From contig CALYLW010000052.1 in NCBI GenBank assembly GCA_944989445.1, positions 1,159,753 to 1,223,752 of the forward strand: a stretch of 64,000 nt of DNA, given 5' to 3'. This DNA comes from Ampullaceana balthica (lineage: Eukaryota; Mollusca; Gastropoda; Lymnaeidae). The position numbers and the translations under genes were made by a program. The notes beneath the pieces were generated by a model. The model worked only from the letters and a program-made list of their open reading frames with translations, made no database searches and had not been told where the DNA came from. Position 1 is the first letter of the stretch. Every line of letters starts with the position of its first letter. Of this stretch, positions 24,868-35,510 are shown piece after piece.

Positions 24868-25475
24868 GCATTTAACAAAGTCGCTGTTGTTGATATTTAA
24901 CAAAGTCGCTGTTGTTGACATTTAACAAAGTCGCTGTTGTCGACGTTTAACAAAGTCGCTGTTGTTGACATTTAACAAAGTCGCTGTTGTTGACATTTAA
25001 CAAAGTCGCTGTTGTTGGCATTTAACAAAGTCGCTGTTGTTGACATTTAACAAAGTCGCTGTTGTTGACATTTAACAAAGTCGCTGTTGTTGACATTTAA
25101 CAAAGTCGCTGCTGTTGACATTTAACAAAGTCGCTGTTGTTGACATTTAACAAAGTCGCTGCTGTTGACATTTAACAAAGTCGCTGTTGTTGACATTTAA
25201 CAAAGTCGCTGTTGTTGACATTTAACAAAGTCGCTGTTGTTGACATTTAACAAAGTCGCTGCTGTTGACATTTAACAAAGTCGCTGTTGTTGACATTTAA
25301 CAAAGTCGCTGTTGTTGACATTTAACAAAGTCGCTGTTGTTGACATTTAACAAAGTCGCTGTTGTCGACGTTTAACAAAGTCGCTGTTGTTGACATTTAA
25401 CAAAGTCGCTGTTGTTGACATTCAACAAAGTCGCTGTTGTTGACATTCAACAAAGTCGCTGTTGTTGACTGCAAC
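24868..25475. repeat. 25-bp tandem array (~24 copies)
   Basis: The unit is ACAAAGTCGCTGTTGTTGAC plus ATTTA. Units with GTCGACG (24940, 25363) and GCTGCTGTTG (25110, 25160, 25260) recur. The paralogous segment at 45650-45668 has a single ACAAAGTCGCTGTTGT, so the array grew from sequence downstream of the macin terminal exon in this copy only. Confidence 0.97.
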
Positions 25476-25742
25476 AATAAGAAATACCCACATGCCAAGG
25501 GCTGATGAAAAAATTTTGGAATAAAAAAATTGTTAACGTTGAGAACTGAAACTAATACCAAAAGAGTGATTGAAAGATATATATAAAAAATTAGGAAATA
25601 TAACTGAAACATTTTAAAATAGTTTAAATTTTAAAATACTTTATTGTTCCAAATATTTTGAAAAGCTTTGCAGACATTTTCAACTCATTTTTAATTTCAT
25701 TATTTTATTACGATGACAAAATTCAACTGAAATATTTTATGC

Positions 25743-25748
25743 TTTATT
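25743..25748 (-). promoter_or_regulatory. Polyadenylation signal AATAAA of macin exon copy A
   Basis: AATAAA on minus lies about 155 bases after the stop codon. The same hexamer in the same context (…GCATAAAATATT side) lies at the same distance in copy B (45949-45944). Confidence 0.6.
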
Positions 25749-25901
25749 TTAATGAAATAATAATTTTTTGAAGAGTCAGTATTGGATCTCTTTACAAAAA
25801 AAAACTGGTAGCGTTTAGCTTTTATTATGCTTAAACATTATGAGTAAATAATTTCAAATGGTCTTGTCAGCATTCTTTTCCTTTGGCTTGCTATGAGATG
25901 G

Positions 25902-26079
25902 TCAAGAGTTCCCCGGCGTCCACCACCCTACATAGCCGCTGCACTTGCATCTGATGGGCTGAAATCGATTAGGGCAATGTTCCAGGGAGACCCGTATACA
26001 CTCTCCTGTAGTGTACTCAATACTCCTACACTGCTCCAGGCAATTATTTTGAGTCCACTCGCTTCTTGGAAAGCGATAA
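25902..26079 (-). CDS. Macin-family terminal exon, copy A
   Basis: A polypyrimidine-poor but clear acceptor (TTTACAG, minus) ends at 26080. One base then completes a split codon, followed by 58 codons and a stop. The reading starts YRFPRSEWTQNNC and carries six cysteines spaced C-x3-C-x9-C-x7-C-x8-C-x-C, including CLEQCRSI, TTGEC and the final CKC. This is the second part of the macin fold (a disulfide-knotted antimicrobial and repair peptide known from leeches, molluscs and hydra). About 70% of codons agree with copy B and there is no frame damage. Its own signal-peptide exon was not found in the window. It could be spliced to the exon at 53802, belong to a gene whose exon 1 is diverged or outside, or be an orphan. 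Confidence 0.75.
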
Positions 26080-26237
26080 CTGTAAAGAGATAATTTTAAA
26101 AAAATATTAAATGAATTTATACAAATTTTTTCCCCAATCAATTACCACAATTTAAATCAAAATTTTTCATTTCATTTCGGTTATTAAATTATCTATTTAA
26201 TTATTTAATCGGCCTCATTCTATAATGCAGTTGCAAT

Positions 26238-26411
26238 CAAGGCCGGCTTTAGGAATAGACAAACTAGGCAGCCGCCTAGGGCCTCCGATTAGTCTCATCA
26301 TTAGTGGGGGCCTCTTTAAATTACAAGAATCTCTCCATATTTATTTATATTTTTCTGTATGGCCACCAAATTCATTTTGCTTAGGACCTCCAATTCCCTT
26401 AGGCCGGGCCT
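26238..26411. mobile_element. hAT-type MITE, GGCCGGC family, perfect 8-bp duplication
   Basis: The ends CAAGGCCGGCTTTAGG and CTTAGGCCGGGCCT are inverted repeats, flanked by identical GTTGCAAT at 26230-26237 and 26412-26419. The target is uninterrupted in the paralogous segment near 46430, so it inserted after the segmental duplication. Related copies lie at 37928-38114 and 63169-63336. Confidence 0.92.
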
Positions 26412-26622
26412 GTTGCAATTATATATCATAATATATTGCCGGTGCAAAGTTATGTACGCTCAATTTGTTGTCTGTTATATGTGTGCGACTGTTTGACACG
26501 CCAGTCTCTAACAATCAAATGAGGAGCACACAGAAGGACAAGCCCACAACTAACTCACTCTCCACACGCTCTTACTTCACGTGTGTTATCTCATCTTGTT
26601 GCTTCGTGTTATTCGGTGCAAT

Positions 26623-26736
26623 ATGTTCCACGCCCTCCCCGCTATGTCAGCCCCACCAACAACCGTTAGCCCGAACGAGCTGGTCACAACTGATGTCTGG
26701 CTGAGTGGCATGCCAGCCGAGATTTTCCCGCGTATG
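26623..26736 (+). CDS. Possible first coding exon, unrecognised protein
   Basis: An ATG at 26623 opens 38 codons (starting MFHALPAMSAPPTTVSPNEL) that run without a stop into a consensus donor GTAAGTAAAG at 26737, in phase 0. The local base composition is GC-richer and more protein-like than the surroundings. I do not recognise the sequence. No matching acceptor in phase was found downstream: the terminal exon at 46795 needs a different phase. It could also be chance or part of a transposon. Confidence 0.3.
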
Positions 26737-27204
26737 GTAAGTAAAGAAGAAAATATTGCGATAGCTTCCTCCTAAATAGCAGCTCGTATTTTGTTGGAGG
26801 CTGAATGAATGGTCACCTATGACTGCTTTCAAATTGCATTTTCAAACTATGTGCAACTTTTCTAAACAGTATATATGTTAAGAAGATTTGGTGATCCGGG
26901 ATTAGACATTAACTGATAGGAATGAGTGGGTAATTACCAGGAACTGGAAGCAGTAGAGAGAGCCATATGGAAAATTTATATAAATAAAGTCGAATGCAAC
27001 TGGCCTGAATGCATTTAAAAAAAAATGTTAATATAATAATACGCTAGAAAATGTTTTTATTTAAGATATTTTTTCTTAGCTATGTGCACAATTATAATTT
27101 GTATACAGCTCTACAGAAGAAAAAGAAAGAGAGAGATTTTCAATTTTTAGGGCCCCCAACATTATGTTTAGTAAATTCAGAACCATTTATTACTTACGAA
27201 GGGT
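26737..27204. other. Non-coding stretch
   Basis: AT-rich sequence, nothing recognised. Confidence 0.45.
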
Positions 27205-27524
27205 AAGATCAGAGGCGTCATTAGGAGGATGCGGTGGGTGCAGACTGCACTGGATTACACAATCACACGGGACGACACCTAAGTCTAAAATTGCTGTATG
27301 TTCCCGTTATTTGGCACGGGAAGACTTAGAGGAGGTCTATGGGGTAAGTTGTGAAGGTGTGATACCAGTGGCGTAGCTAGAACTTTTGCCGCCCGGGCCG
27401 GTCCCCAATTTGCCGCCTTTTTAGGGGCCGTCCATAAATGACGACACGCACCTGTGGGGAGAGGGGAGTCACACATTTGACGTCAAATTAAAACGCGCTA
27501 ATTTAAATAAAAGTTCCCCTTAAA

Positions 27525-28109
27525 TACCGTATATACTCGTTCGCAAGCCGCCCTTTTTTTGGACAAAATCTAGGGGGAAAGTTGGGGGGTCGGCTTACTA
27601 GCGGGTCATTCACGTATTTCTGTATGGATATTGAATATCTGTGTTGTTATAGTTATTGAAGATCATCAAGGTTCTTTTCTACATTCTACAAGATTCGACT
27701 GCTCTACCAGAAGCTATAATATATTATGAAACATCTGCACTTACCTTATTTAATCATTTTATTTATGTTTGTGAACGTTTTAATAAATTGTTTTACAAAT
27801 TTTGTTTTCAACGATGAATTTTAATGTACGCGCTTTCGTCACTGTTTACCAAAGAATTATTGTTTTTAAATACCGGTAAATCTTGCCTAATGAAGAACAC
27901 AAAGACAAAGATAGGCAGTACAAAGTAAACAATCAAAATGACCGATTTAGTTTGTAGTTTTTAAAAAACCTGTACCATTTTGTATAAGCTGTCCTATTAT
28001 ATTTTTTTTTGTCGGCTTGCGAGCGGGTTATACACTTTTAATACTTTTCTCTTCCAAAAGTTGTGGTAGGCTTATGAACGAACGGGCTATAGAACGAGTA
28101 CATACGGTA
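27525..28109. mobile_element. TIR element, TACCGTATATACTCG ends
   Basis: The ends TACCGTATATACTCGTTC and GAACGAGTACATACGGTA are inverted repeats 585 bp apart. Subterminal CGGCTTGCGAGCGGG and CGGCTTACTAGCGGG blocks face each other. It is non-coding. Similar 'accgtat..actcg' MITEs are common in animals; I do not assign a superfamily. Confidence 0.75.
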
Positions 28110-28207
28110 TATGATTACCGACACTTTATTTAGCTTATCTTATCTGTTTAAAGACGCTCCTTCTATACAGAAGATGATTGCGTCCTACGCTTATCTATGG
28201 TTTGAGT

Positions 28208-28673
28208 TTAGTTCTGCATTTTTATTAGAGATTTAAATGTTGATAAAGTGTTGGTTTTCCTGGATTCTTCAGGCAACCCATTCCACGCCCGAATTCCGGA
28301 CGGGAAAAATGAAAATTTGTATGTGTTTGTTCTTGCATACGGAATAAGACAGGTGTTTTTATCCTTATGTCTATCTGAGGGTTGTATTAAGTTATCTTTG
28401 TGTTGTATTTCTAAATTAGAATTAATTGCTTTATGTATGATTACTACTTTGCTCTTGGTTCTTCTATCCTCTAGTGTTTCAAGGTTTAATGATTTAACTA
28501 ATGGTGTTATTCTTGTCAGTTTTGAATATTCTCCAGTAATGAATCTGGCAGCTCTTTTTTGAATTTGTTCTAGGTTATCAATGCTTTCTTTGGTGGATGG
28601 GTCCCATACAGAAGATGCATATTCTAGCACAGGTCTCACCAAAGTGAGGTAGCATTTTAGTTTTATATCTCTA
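28208..28673 (-). pseudogene. LINE reverse transcriptase C-terminal end
   Basis: The frame reads LTLVRPVLEYASSVWDPSTK, then RAARFI, FSFFPSGIRAWNGLP and FKSLIK before the stop. This is the conserved C-terminal region of CR1/L2-type LINE proteins. It continues in frame from the piece at 33206-33046 once the Helitron between them is ignored. Confidence 0.85.
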
Positions 28674-31600
28674 CTAGCAGACCCGTCGTGCGTTGCAACG
28701 ATCTCAGTAAAAATGAATAAATTTAAAGAAACCAATGAGTGGTATGTTTAAAAACAATTCTGAAGAAACCTTCGTGGAAGTGTGAAAAAAAAATTCAAGT
28801 TTCATAGCAAACGGATTAATAAATTAATAATTAAATAGCATACAAAAGAAGAAGCTATATTAAGGACCCCGTCCCCAAAATTAGTGATAATATAGTTTTT
28901 TATTGCCATTGTACTCAAGCTATATTTCCTCAATATCGTGTAAAATTGAATAGGGAATAAAATGATTAAAGTTCAGTAAAAAAAACTTTGGGGCCCCCAG
29001 CTCCGAAGAAATTGAAATTAAGTGTTCAGTGCCCTTTGTAATATAGGCTCATAAGTTTTTATATTCTACGTTTGGTCAAAATCCAGTTATTTTCTCATTA
29101 TCTAACGCTTAAACTACTTTTTATATACTTGAAATAGGGGGAAAATAACATTAAAGGGCCCCTGCGCCCATTCGGTGCAAGAGGTCAATTTCAAAAACAT
29201 CTTCATTTTAGTTCATTTTTATTGTGGCTATATTTTTTAAGATCTTTAAAAAGTAAATAGGGAAAATATCTTTAACATATACGAAAAAATACATTTGGGG
29301 CCCCCGGCCCCGAAGATATTGGCATTAGAATTTTAGTATCTATATTATTTTAATATAGGCTACCAAGTTTTTGTTTGCAAAGTTTGGTGAAGATCTATTC
29401 ATTTACTAAGTAGCTAACGTAGAAACTATTTTTATATAGCTCATATAAGATATAAAAAAACGACATTAAGGGTCCCAGGGCCCATTCTGGGCAAGATATA
29501 AAGTTCAAACCCCTGTTCATTTCAATTTGTATAATAATTGATACATGTGTCATAATTTGTCAAGATTGTTAATGACTGAATGGTGAATAAAATCTTAAAA
29601 CGTTTAAGAAATGTGAATGTTTGGGCCTCCAGCCCCAAAGGAATGAATATTAGCAGTTTAGTGCCCTATAGTATTTTAATATTGGCTATCAAGTATTCAT
29701 ATACAAACTTTCGTTAAGATCCAACAATTTACACAGTAGCTAACGCTTAAACTAATTTTTATCTAGGACAATAGGAGTTTAGTGCCCTATAGTAATGTAA
29801 TAAAGGCTCTATAGTTTTATATACTTTGTTTGGTCAAAATCCAGTTATTTTCGCATTATTAACATTTAAAATAATTTTTTTATCTAGCCAATATAGGGAA
29901 AATAAACGAAATTAAGGGGCTCCCGGGCCTATACGGTGCAAGATGTCACTTTCAAAAACCTGTTCATTTTAATTAAGTTTCATCATGGATATATATTTCT
30001 TAAGATCGTTATAACGTGAATGGGAAAAATATCTTAAACATATATGAAAAAAGACATTTGGGGCCCCCGGCCCCAAAAGAAATTGACATTAGAAGTTCAG
30101 TGCCCAGAAGTATCTTAATATGGGATACCAAGTTTTTGAAAACAAAGTTTGGTTAAGATCCATTCATTTACTTAGTACCTAATGCATAAACTAAATTTTA
30201 AATAGCTTATGTAAGCAAAAAACGACACTAAGGATCCCCAGGGCCCATTCTGTGCAAGACATAAATTTCAAAACACCTGTTCGTTTCAATATGGATAATA
30301 ATGGATGCATTTATCATTATTTTTCAAGATCGTTAATAAATATATGGGAAATGAATTCTTAAAATTTGAAGAAAAATGGCATTTTGGGCCCCCAGGCCCG
30401 AAGGAATGGTCATTAGGAGTTAATTGCCCTATAGTATTTTAATATTGGCTGTCAAGTTTTTATATACAAATTTTAGTTAAGATCCATTAATTAACACAGT
30501 AGCTAACGCTGAAACTAATTTTTATATAGCTCATTTAAACAAAACATGACATTATGGGGCCCCGGCGCACCATGAGTGTTAAATTTCTGAAAAAAAGTTG
30601 CCAGATACCATCCAGGGAGCATACTAAACAGTCTCAAAAAGGTTCATGACGATCGGGTGAATGGTTTTTGTCAGCTATAAAGGACATGCACACACACACA
30701 CACACATACAGACATACTTTGATTTTTATAAATATAGATATAGTGAAATAAAACGACATAAAGGGGGACCCGGGCCTATTCGGTGCGAGATGTAAATTTC
30801 AAAAACCTTTTCATTTTAATTCAATTTCATCAGGGATATATTTATCAAGATCGTTAAAATGTGAATGGAAAAAATATCTTAAACATATATGAAAAAATAC
30901 ATTTGGGGCCCCCGGCCCCGAAGAAATCGACATAAAAAGTTCAGAAACTTTAAGTATTTTAATATGGGCTACCAAGTTTTTGTATATAAAGTTTGGTTAA
31001 GATCCAATCATTTACTCTGTAGCTAACGCATAAACTATTTTTTATAAAGCTCGTATAAGCAAAAAACGACATTAAGGGCCCCAGGGCCCAATTATTGCAA
31101 GAAATAAAGTGCGAAACATATGTTCATTTGAATAAATTTCAAAATACATACATTTATTTATATTTCTCAATATTTTTAAAAATTTGAATGTTCGATAAAA
31201 ATTAATCATTTACTAAATAGACAGTTTGGGCCCCCTGCCCCGTGGGAAAGAAAATTAGGAGTTCAGTTCCCTATCGTAATAAAATATAGACCCTTGATTT
31301 TTTATATACTAAAATGGGTCAAGATACATTAATTTTCTCAGTATTTTAATCTAATACTAATTTTTATATAGCTAATATAAAGAAAAAAAAACATTTAGGG
31401 GCCCCTGGGCACATTCGGTGAAACATTTAAATTTCAAAAACCTTTTCATTTTAATTAAGTTTTCTCATATATATATTCCTCAAGATCGTGAAAAATTGAA
31501 TGTGGGAAAATACATTAAACATATAAGAAGAAAAGACATTTGGGGCCCCTGGCCCCGTAGGAATGGACATTTGAAGTTATGTGCCTTATAGTATTTTAAT

Positions 31601-33045
31601 ATGGGCTACCAAGTTTTTGTATTCAAATTTTGTTTATGATCCATTCATTTACTCAGAAGCTAACGCATAAACTAATTTTTATAGATCTTATATAACCCCA
31701 AAAAAAGACATTAAGGGCCCCGGGGCCCATTCTGTGCAAGATATAAAGTTCAAAACACCTGTTCATTTCAATTTGTATAATAATTGATACATGTGTCATA
31801 ATTTGTCAAGATTGTTAATGACGGAATGGTGAATAAAATCTTAAACGTTTAAGAAATGTTAATTTTTGGGCCCCCAGCCCCAAAGAAATGAATATTAGCA
31901 GTTTAGTGCCCTATAGTATTTTAATATTGGCTATCAAATTGTCATATACAAAGTTTGGATAAGATCCAACAATTTACACAGTAGCTAGCGCTAAAACTAA
32001 TTTTTATATAGCTCATATAAACAACAAATGACATTATGGGCCCCCGGTGCCCCAAGAGTGTTAAATTTAGAAAAAAAAATGCCAGTTACCATCACAGGTG
32101 GGTACTCAACAGTTTCCACAAATTTCACGACGATTGGATGAATAGTTTAGTCAGCTATAAAGGATGCACACCCACACACACACAGACATACTTTGATTTT
32201 TATATGTATAGAAGATATAAGAAAATAAATACATTTAGGGGGCCCTGGGCCCATTCGGTGATAGAAATAAATTTCAAAAACCTTTTCATTTTAATTAAGT
32301 TTCCTCATAGATATATTCCTCAAGATCGTGAAAAATTGAATGGGGTAAAATACATTAAACATATACAAAGAAAAGACATTGGGGGCCCCCGGCCCCAAAG
32401 GAATGGCCATTTGAAGTTATGTGCCTTATAATATTTTAATATGGGCTACCAAGGTTTTGTATTAAAATTTTGGTTTAGATCTATTCATTTACTCAGTAGC
32501 TAACGCATAAACTAATTTTTATATATCTTATTTTAGCAAAAAAAAGACATTAAGGGCCCCGAGGCCCATCCAGTGCAAGATATACAGTTTAAAACACCTG
32601 TTCATTTTAATTTGTATAATAATTGATACATGTGTCATTATTTGTCAAGATTGTTAATGACTGAATGGTGACTAAAATCTTAAACGTTTAAGAAATGTGA
32701 ATTTTTGGGCCCCCAGCCCCATAGGAATGACTATTTGCAGTTCAGTGCCCTATAGTATTTTAATATTGGCTATCAAGTTTTCATATACAAAGTTTGGTTA
32801 AGATCCAACAATTTACACAGTAGCTAGCGCTTAAACTAATTTGTATATAGCTCATATAAGCAAAAAATGACATTATGGGCCCCCGGTGCCCCATGAGTGT
32901 AAAATTTAGAAAAAAAGGTACCAGTTACCATCCCAGTTATGTACTTAATAGTCTCCAAAAATTTTATGACGATCGGATGAATGGTTTAGTCAGCTATAAA
33001 GGACATGCACACACACAGACATACTTTGATTTTTATATTTATAGA
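28674..33045 (-). mobile_element. 4.4-kb Helitron-type element made of ~325-bp tandem units
   Basis: On minus the 5' end is A|TCTATAAATATAAAAATC at 33045 and the 3' end is GGGTCTGCTAG|T at 28674. The insertion lies precisely between A and T of the LINE coding sequence, and the LINE frame is continuous without it. The inside has about eleven units marked by GGGGCCCC(C/T)GGCCCC boxes near 28990, 29296, 29620, 30060, 30385, 30905, 31230, 31540, 31868, 32380 and 32710. Extra copies of the 5'-terminal module (CCCATGAGTG to CAGACATACTTTGAT) occur near 30555-30745 and 32040-32215. No protein is encoded. Confidence 0.88.
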
Positions 33046-33206
33046 TTACATTTGTTAAAGTTTCTTTTTATAAAGCCTAAGGTTTTGTTTAATTTTTTAA
33101 TAACTTCTTTGACATGGGGATTCCATGATAGTTTCTCATTTATTAAGACTAAGTATTTTGCATCTTTAGTTTGGGTCATTTCTTTTCCATGAATGTAATA
33201 TTTTGA
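33046..33206 (-). pseudogene. LINE RT thumb fragment
   Basis: The minus reading includes TKDAKYLVLINEKLSWNPH and LNKTLGFIKRNF, matching the plus-strand LINE copy at about 41075-41175. It is bounded by the hAT (33215) on one side and the Helitron (33045) on the other. Confidence 0.85.
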
Positions 33207-33214
33207 ATTTATTT

Positions 33215-34034
33215 TAGGGCTGCGGAAATATCGATTAATTTCTCGATTAATCGTTAAAAATTTTATCGATTAAATATCGATTAAAATAATTTTAATCGAT
33301 AAAATTTCGATTAAAATTTAAGAAAATATTTATATTTTTTTTTAATTTTAGTAATAAATAATAAATTATTATAATTGATAATAATTTATATATATTTTTT
33401 TGCGTACAAACATCTCCCGCGTAATATTAAAATTTATTTTATTAAGTTATGTTGACCAGCAGACGTCAAATAAAAAATGGCCGACAGTAGAGCCTTCTTT
33501 ACACCATTTTGGGCCCCCAGGCAAAGAAATATTGGTGGGCCCTTCCCCCGCAGGAATAAAAAATGAATATATATAATATATATAAATAAACATATTCCCA
33601 TGGGGCCCATATGGTCGTGGGCCCCCGGGCAAATGCCTAACGGGCCTATGCGTTAAGACGGCCCTGCTGACAGCATCGTCGCAGTTAAATTTAAACATAT
33701 AACTAGAAAGTTGAGCAAATATGTTGTTTTTAAGCTAACTGCGGATGGCAAAGTCGAAGATGGTGAAAACGTTTACTGTGTTCACTGCCATAAACAATTC
33801 TTTTTTAAAGGATCAAATACATCGCTGACGTACCAGCTTCAGCAAAAATCAAGTATCAACACATTGTCATGAAATTTAGTTCAAAATATTCTTAATTTTC
33901 AATGTCCGTGAGAAATGTTCAGTTTAATGACGTCATAATTTTTTATTTTTGGTTTTAATCGAAATTATCGATTAATTAATCGATAATTTTTGAAAAGTTA
34001 ACGATTAAAATTAAATTAATTGATAACAGCCCTA
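33215..34034 (+). mobile_element. hAT element with perfect 8-bp duplication
   Basis: The ends TAGGGCTG (33215) and CAGCCCTA (to 34034) are flanked by identical ATTTATTT at 33207-33214 and 34035-34042. Subterminal repeats of ATCGATTAAT fill both arms, as in the known TAGGGCTG…ATCGATTA hAT group. A BED-finger remnant (YCVHCHKQFFFKGSNTSLTY) lies at about 33775-33840. GGGCCCC-rich sequence at 33500-33670 is probably a further small insertion. Confidence 0.93.
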
Positions 34035-34152
34035 ATTTATTTGTTTCTTTTTCTTTGTTACTCTTAACAGTTGACACTTTTCTGGGTGAAAAGACATACT
34101 CCAGTTAGTTTCCCATTTTATCAATTCATCTAAGTCTTTTTGTAAAATTTTT

Positions 34153-34744
34153 CTATCTTGTTCTATAGATTATACAATCATCAGCAAATAACCTAACTTT
34201 TGTACCTGTTGAGATGTTGTTGGGTACATCATTTATATAAATCAAAAAGAGTAAGGGACCTAGCACAGTTCCTTGTGGAACTCCTGAGTTAACCTTTATT
34301 GATGCAGATTTAGATCCATTAATTATTACAGGTTGCTCCCCGCCCAAAAGGAAGTCTTGGATCCAAAGATGTAAGTGATCTGAGATTCCAAAGTAGTTAA
34401 TTTTTTTAAGTAAACTAAGGTGGTGAACTTTGTCAACTGCTTTTTAGAAGTCAAGTAATATTGTGTCTATTTGATCATTATTGTCTAATCCTTTTGATAA
34501 TTCATCTATTAAACCTATTAATTACCATTTTTTAAGATTTGATAAAGGACCATAAGTTTTTATTGTTATCTTTAGAAATTAAATTGTTTATATATTCATT
34601 TTGGAGGTTTCGAGTGTTTAATCTTTAAGTACTTTTTGTGTATCCTTTTTGAATTGGTGGCCTTAAATTTCTTAAATAATTTAATTTTAAAATTGAACCA
34701 GCATTTGTTAATTTTATTTGAGGTTAATTTTGTTGGAATATTCT
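34153..34744 (-). pseudogene. LINE RT palm fragment
   Basis: The frame contains GVPQGTVLGPLLFLIYINDV and VRLFADDCIIY, RT motifs 4 and 5 with the catalytic Asp pair. Upstream pieces (TLSSLKKI, DFKKAVDKVHHL-like) are broken by stops. It is part of the interrupted LINE. Confidence 0.85.
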
Positions 34745-34749
34745 CATCC

Positions 34750-35036
34750 TTATCTTAGTCTTATCTATACAGACGTTCCTTCTATGCAGAAGATAGTTGC
34801 GTCCACAGACCATGACAGATGATCTGTTTGGCAAGTGATGCAGCGCTCACAGGCCACGGCTTTGTGGGTTCCACGCATTACCCAGCCGCCTAACTACATG
34901 TAGTGTTAGGTACCCATTCGGAGCGGGGTGACTCAGGGACGCCCTAGGCCCCGGGAACAAGCCCTTGCCTTCACGCGGATTCGAACCCGTGACCCTCGGT
35001 ACGACAGTCTAGTGCGCTGCCACTCGACCACCGCGT
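34750..35036 (-). mobile_element. tRNA-derived SINE, copy 1
   Basis: On minus the head has an A box (TGGTCGAGTGGC, 35030-35019) and a B box (GGTTCGAATCC, 34987-34977), the internal RNA polymerase III promoter. The tail (GAAGGAACGTCTGTATAGAT, then AAGAC/TAAGATAAGG) copies the 3' end of the LINE it sits in. CATCC flanks both ends (34745-34749 and 35037-35041). It is inserted in the LINE endonuclease/linker region. Confidence 0.88.
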
Positions 35037-35040
35037 CATC

Positions 35041-35469
35041 CATAATAGTTTTTAGATTTGTTTTTATATCTTTCCAAATTTCTTCTACTGGGCTATTTGT
35101 ATTAAATTTACATAGGAAATTTTGTTGAAAGTTAGCCGCTGATTGGTGTAGTTTTATGGAATTACATTTATTCCAAAGATATATTATTCTTCTAGGTATC
35201 TTATTAATTTTAGTTTTTATTGTATTGGTGACCCTAACAATATCATAGTCAGACAGTCCAGGAATTATTTTATAGTCTAACACTAGTCCTGGTCTATTTG
35301 TTAGGAATAAATCTAGTGTTTTATTTTTCCTTGTTGTTTTTTTTACTATCTTTTCTAGGTTTAAGTTGTTTATAGTGTTTATAAAGTGTTCGTTAATATC
35401 TTTATTTGTTTGATGGTTATCATTTGTATAGTTTTTCCAATTTATATCTGGAAGGTTGAAGTACCCCAT
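35041..35469 (-). pseudogene. LINE endonuclease C-terminal part
   Basis: The frame reads MGYFNLPDINW (the GDFN block with Asp changed to Tyr), then LDLFLTNRPGLV and GLSDYDIV (the SDH block with His changed to Tyr). Both catalytic changes suggest an inactive enzyme. It joins the piece at 36497-35511 by a one-base frameshift near 35511 and is cut by the SINE at 35036. Confidence 0.8.
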
Positions 35470-35510
35470 AATCCAAATTGCAGAATTTTTATGATTTTCC
35501 TTAATGAAAT

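Larger units (their letters stand above)
25400..26445. repeat. Segmental duplicate A containing a macin terminal exon
   Basis: This is colinear with 45640-46470. Shared features include the ACAAAGTCGCTGTTGT block, CATGCCAAG, GAAACTAATAC, the AATATTTTATGCTTTATT polyadenylation block, the exon and its splice acceptor, and TAAATGAATTTAT. It differs by the 25-bp array and by a MITE at 26238-26411, both absent from the other copy. Confidence 0.9.

Noticed and set aside
24868..25475. CRISPR-like regular repeat
   Set aside because: Units abut with no unique spacers. It is a 25-bp minisatellite in animal DNA.
25902..26079. Arthropod/mollusc defensin (CSab) as the identity of the cysteine-rich exon
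   Set aside because: CxxxC and CxC fit defensins in part, but C-x6-C in exon 1, the Trp before CxxxC and the extra C-x7-C pair fit macins better.
34930..35036. Possible tRNA gene on minus (A and B boxes)
   Set aside because: The body does not fold into a full cloverleaf and continues into a LINE-like tail with flanking duplication. It is a SINE.
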